In this document: in pieces, positions 62,173 through 64,000 of the stretch
Position numbering within the stretch: position 1 is the stretch's first letter
Layout: each line of letters starts with the position of its first letter
Assembly: GCF_023369855.1 (NCBI RefSeq)
Contig: NZ_JAMBPP010000004.1
Span: 294,166 to 358,165, forward strand
DNA from: Actinotalea alkalitolerans
GTDB lineage: Bacteria > Actinomycetota > Actinomycetes > Actinomycetales > Cellulomonadaceae
Length of the DNA: 64,000 bases
Direction of reading: 5' to 3'
Position numbers and translations under genes: made by a program
The notes under the pieces: generated by a model
Told to the model about the DNA's origin: nothing
What the model saw: the letters and a program-made list of their open reading frames with translations, nothing else
Database searches by the model: none

Positions 62173-63369
62173 GTGCGCATCCTCGTGGCCCCCGACTGCT
62201 TCACCGGAACGCTGAGCGCGCAGCAGGCCGCCGAGGCGATGGGTGCGGGGTGGGCCGACGGCGCGCCGCACGACGAGGTCACGGCGCTGCCGCTCGCGGA
62301 CGGCGGACCGGGCTTCGTGGACACGGTGCACGGCGGTCTGGGTGGCGAGCTGGTCCCCACGACCGTGACCGGTCCCCTCGGCGGCCAGGTCCCTGCCGTC
62401 ATCCTGCTCGTGCCCTCGCCCCACGGACCGGTGGCCTACCTCGAGTCCGCGCAGGCGGTCGGGCTCCACCTCGTCCCGGACGGGCAGCGCGACCCCACCC
62501 GCACGACGTCGGTCGGCGTGGGGGAGATGCTGCGTACCGCGCTCGGGCTGGGTGCACGCCGGGTCGTGGTGGGTCTGGGCGGCTCGGCGACCAACGACGG
62601 TGGGGCCGGACTGCTCGCGGGCCTCGGGCTGCGCGGGGACCTGCTGCGCGCAGGTGGCGGCACCCTGGGACACCTCGCTCCCGAGGACCTCGCGGACCTC
62701 GCGGCGTTGCGCCGTGAGCTCGCTGCTGTCGACCTGGTGGTCGCCTGCGACGTGGACGTCCCGCTGCTCGGTCTGCACGGGGCGAGCGGTGGCTTCGCGG
62801 CGCAGAAGGGCGCGACCCCGGAGCAGGCGCAGCACCTCGAGCGTCAGCTGGGTCACTTCGCGCACCTGGTCGACGCGGTGGTCTCGGCCGACACGTTGCG
62901 CCGGGACCTGCTTGCCGCGCCGCCGCCCGGCGTCGGAGCGGCGCGCGGTGGCGCGGGGCGGGCTCTCGCGCAGCTCGCGGGCGCGGGCGCGGCAGGGGGT
63001 CTCGGCTTCGCCCTGGCGGTGCTGGGCGGGCGACTGCTCGCCGGCTCCGACGTCGTGGCCGACGCGATCGGGCTCTCGTCCGCGATCGCCCAGGCGGACC
63101 TGGTGGTCACGGGTGAGGGGTCGTTCGACTGGCAGTCCCTGCACGGCAAGGCGGTCTCTGCGGTCGCCTCGCGAGGGCTGACCCACGGCGTCCCGGTGGT
63201 GGTCGTCGCCGGCCAGGTCCTGATCGGTCGGCGCGAGTGGGGGGCAGCGGGCGTCGCGGGCGCCTACGCCGTCGCCGAGGACCCTCACGACCTCGACCAC
63301 GCGATGGCCGATCCGGCCGGGACCCTTCGCGCGCGAGTGGCACGGGTCGCCCGCACCTGGTCGAGGTGA
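62173..63369 (+). CDS. glxK: Glycerate kinase (GlxK/GarK family)
   Basis: Phosphorylates glycerate. 398 residues: VRILVAPDCFTGTLSAQQAA, ALPLADGGPGFVDTV, YLESAQAVGLHLV, VGLGGSATNDGGAGLLAGLG, VACDVDVPLLGLHGASGGFA (usual form NPLLG becomes VPLLG), GAAGGLGFALAVLGG, and DLVVTGEGSFDWQSLHGKAV. The product (2- or 3-phosphoglycerate) cannot be told by eye. GTG from -10 spacing. Confidence 0.92.
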   Translation: MRILVAPDCFTGTLSAQQAAEAMGAGWADGAPHDEVTALPLADGGPGFVDTVHGGLGGELVPTTVTGPLGGQVPAVILLVPSPHGPVAYLESAQAVGLHLVPDGQRDPTRTTSVGVGEMLRTALGLGARRVVVGLGGSATNDGGAGLLAGLGLRGDLLRAGGGTLGHLAPEDLADLAALRRELAAVDLVVACDVDVPLLGLHGASGGFAAQKGATPEQAQHLERQLGHFAHLVDAVVSADTLRRDLLAAPPPGVGAARGGAGRALAQLAGAGAAGGLGFALAVLGGRLLAGSDVVADAIGLSSAIAQADLVVTGEGSFDWQSLHGKAVSAVASRGLTHGVPVVVVAGQVLIGRREWGAAGVAGAYAVAEDPHDLDHAMADPAGTLRARVARVARTWSR

Positions 63370-63370
63370 G

Positions 63371-63410
63371 CCTCTGCACGACAGCGTCTCCCTCTGCACG
63401 ACACCGTCTC
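63371..63410. repeat. 20-bp tandem repeat, two copies
   Basis: CCTCTGCACGACAGCGTCTC (63371-63390) then the same with G14 changed to C (63391-63410). Begins 1 nt after the glycerate kinase stop. Confidence 0.95.
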
Positions 63411-63460
63411 CAGCGGCGTCGCAGGGGACGTCGGTCGCACCCGTTCCCACGGGCAGGACG

Positions 63461-63466
63461 TACCCT
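63461..63466 (+). promoter_or_regulatory. Candidate -10 box TACCCT of erpA
   Basis: TACCCT about 70 nt before ATG 63535; the ribosome site GGAG near 63524 is then in the leader. No clear -35. Confidence 0.4.
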
Positions 63467-63534
63467 GGACGGGAACACGCGCGTCGCGTGTGCTGTTGCA
63501 CTGACGACAGCCCCCGAGATCCTGCGGAGACACC

Positions 63535-63885
63535 ATGAGCGAGACCACCGAGACCGCAACGCACGGCGTCGAGCTGAGCGACGTCGCCGCCGGGAAGGTG
63601 CGCGCCCTGCTGGAGCAGGAGGGCCGTGACGACCTGCGTCTGCGCGTGGCCGTGCAGCCTGGCGGCTGCTCAGGCCTGATCTACCAGCTCTACTTCGACG
63701 AGCGCGTGATGGACGGTGACGCGATCCGTGACTACGACGGCGTCGAGGTCATCGTCGACCGGATGAGCGTGCCGTACCTCGACGGAGCCTCGATCGACTT
63801 CGCCGACACGATCGAGAAGCAGGGCTTCACGATCGACAACCCCAACGCCGGCAGCTCGTGCGCGTGCGGCGGTTCGTTCGCCTGA
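63535..63885 (+). CDS. erpA: A-type iron-sulfur carrier (HesB/ErpA)
   Basis: 116 residues; delivers Fe-S clusters to apoproteins such as NadA or LipA. Cluster cysteines in QPGGCSGLIYQL and SSCACGGSF (C-x-C), plus the conserved core RLRVAVQPGG and PYLDGASIDF. ATG with GGAGACACC. Encoded alone at the right of the window. Confidence 0.95.
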   Translation: MSETTETATHGVELSDVAAGKVRALLEQEGRDDLRLRVAVQPGGCSGLIYQLYFDERVMDGDAIRDYDGVEVIVDRMSVPYLDGASIDFADTIEKQGFTIDNPNAGSSCACGGSFA

Positions 63886-63928
63886 GCCGAGCCTTGCTGT
63901 CCCGCCCGGAGGGCCCCTGCCACGGGCA

Positions 63929-64000
63929 GATTCCAGGGGTCGTAGCAACACCGCTGGTTGGTTATGCGGACAGTAGTTCACCAAGACGCTCGGCTGGGTT
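63929..64000. other. Possible left end of an insertion sequence
   Basis: From ATTCCAGGGGTCGTAGCAAC onward the DNA is less GC-rich (GGTTGGTTATGCGGACAGTA) than its surroundings. The first block resembles, from memory, ends of actinobacterial IS30-type elements. The transposase would lie outside the window, so this is a weak call. Confidence 0.25.

Overview
The window is very GC-rich with strong third-position G/C bias. It carries actinobacterial families (AhpE-type peroxiredoxin, DUF3043, DUF3052, DUF4191, RNase H/phosphatase fusion, polyphosphate glucokinase, GlnA1/GlnA2/GlnE set) and TANNNT-type -10 boxes set close to start codons. It is chromosomal DNA of an actinomycete; a Micrococcales genus such as a Cellulomonadaceae member is a reasonable guess but not provable from this sequence. 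From memory, the backbone follows the order of the Mycobacterium tuberculosis Rv2213-Rv2245 region: fab cluster, PucR-type regulator, aceE, ahpE, nif3 / zinc ribbon / RNase H, panB, glnA2, glnE, glnA1, lipA, lipB, epimerase, E2, pepA.

Layout. 1-4220: FAS-II genes fabF (cut by the window edge), acpP, fabH, fabD and a FasR-like regulator, all on the minus strand. 4354-7869: a helical hypothetical gene and aceE, converging on a perfect 18-bp-stem terminator. 8216-13344: DUF3052, ahpE, tRNA-Val, then the tightly coupled nif3 - zinc ribbon - RNase H/phosphatase trio, and yaaA. 13442-14292: a tautomerase-like gene without the usual proline, and the RNase P RNA. 14297-20063 looks accessory: thioesterase, methyltransferase, small membrane protein, a SigZ-like ECF sigma factor with a Cys/His tail, a divergent 57-residue Cys-rich peptide, an EAL protein, a STAS protein and small unknowns. 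20071-29530: ppgK, map, panB, nadE, glnA2, glnE. 29571-33659: non-homologous end joining, with polymerase and ligase parts of LigD as separate genes, divergent ku, and an HhH-PHP protein 3 bp after ku. 33786-40462: secreted M15 peptidase, ClbS-like gene, glnA1 under a GlnR box, RDD and DUF4191 proteins, lipA, lipB. 40473-46718: MarR, MMPL exporter, Gfo/Idh oxidoreductase, degenerate kinase, epimerase. 46793-54229: the lipoyl E2 and lpdA, pepA, membrane proteins and pyrD. 54261-63885: MocR/YczE pair, aldo/keto reductase, DUF3043, M20 dipeptidase, thioesterase, DJ-1-like protein, nadA, glycerate kinase and an A-type Fe-S carrier. The last about 70 bases have a different composition and may begin an insertion sequence.

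How the genes connect. AceE (E1), the E2 at 46793 and LpdA (E3) can form the pyruvate dehydrogenase complex, and the same E2/E3 probably serve 2-oxoglutarate dehydrogenase; LipB and LipA supply the lipoyl groups; acetyl-CoA feeds the fab genes. GlnA1, GlnA2 and GlnE form the ammonium-assimilation core, with GlnR control visible at glnA1. NadA and NadE serve NAD synthesis.

Most worth following up: the SigZ-like sigma / Cys-rich peptide pair (16374-17393); the HhH-PHP gene coupled to ku; the GlnR box centred near -41; and about twenty genes whose starts sit 5-8 nt after a -10 box, calibrated by the same spacing at rnpB, which suggests widespread leaderless transcription.
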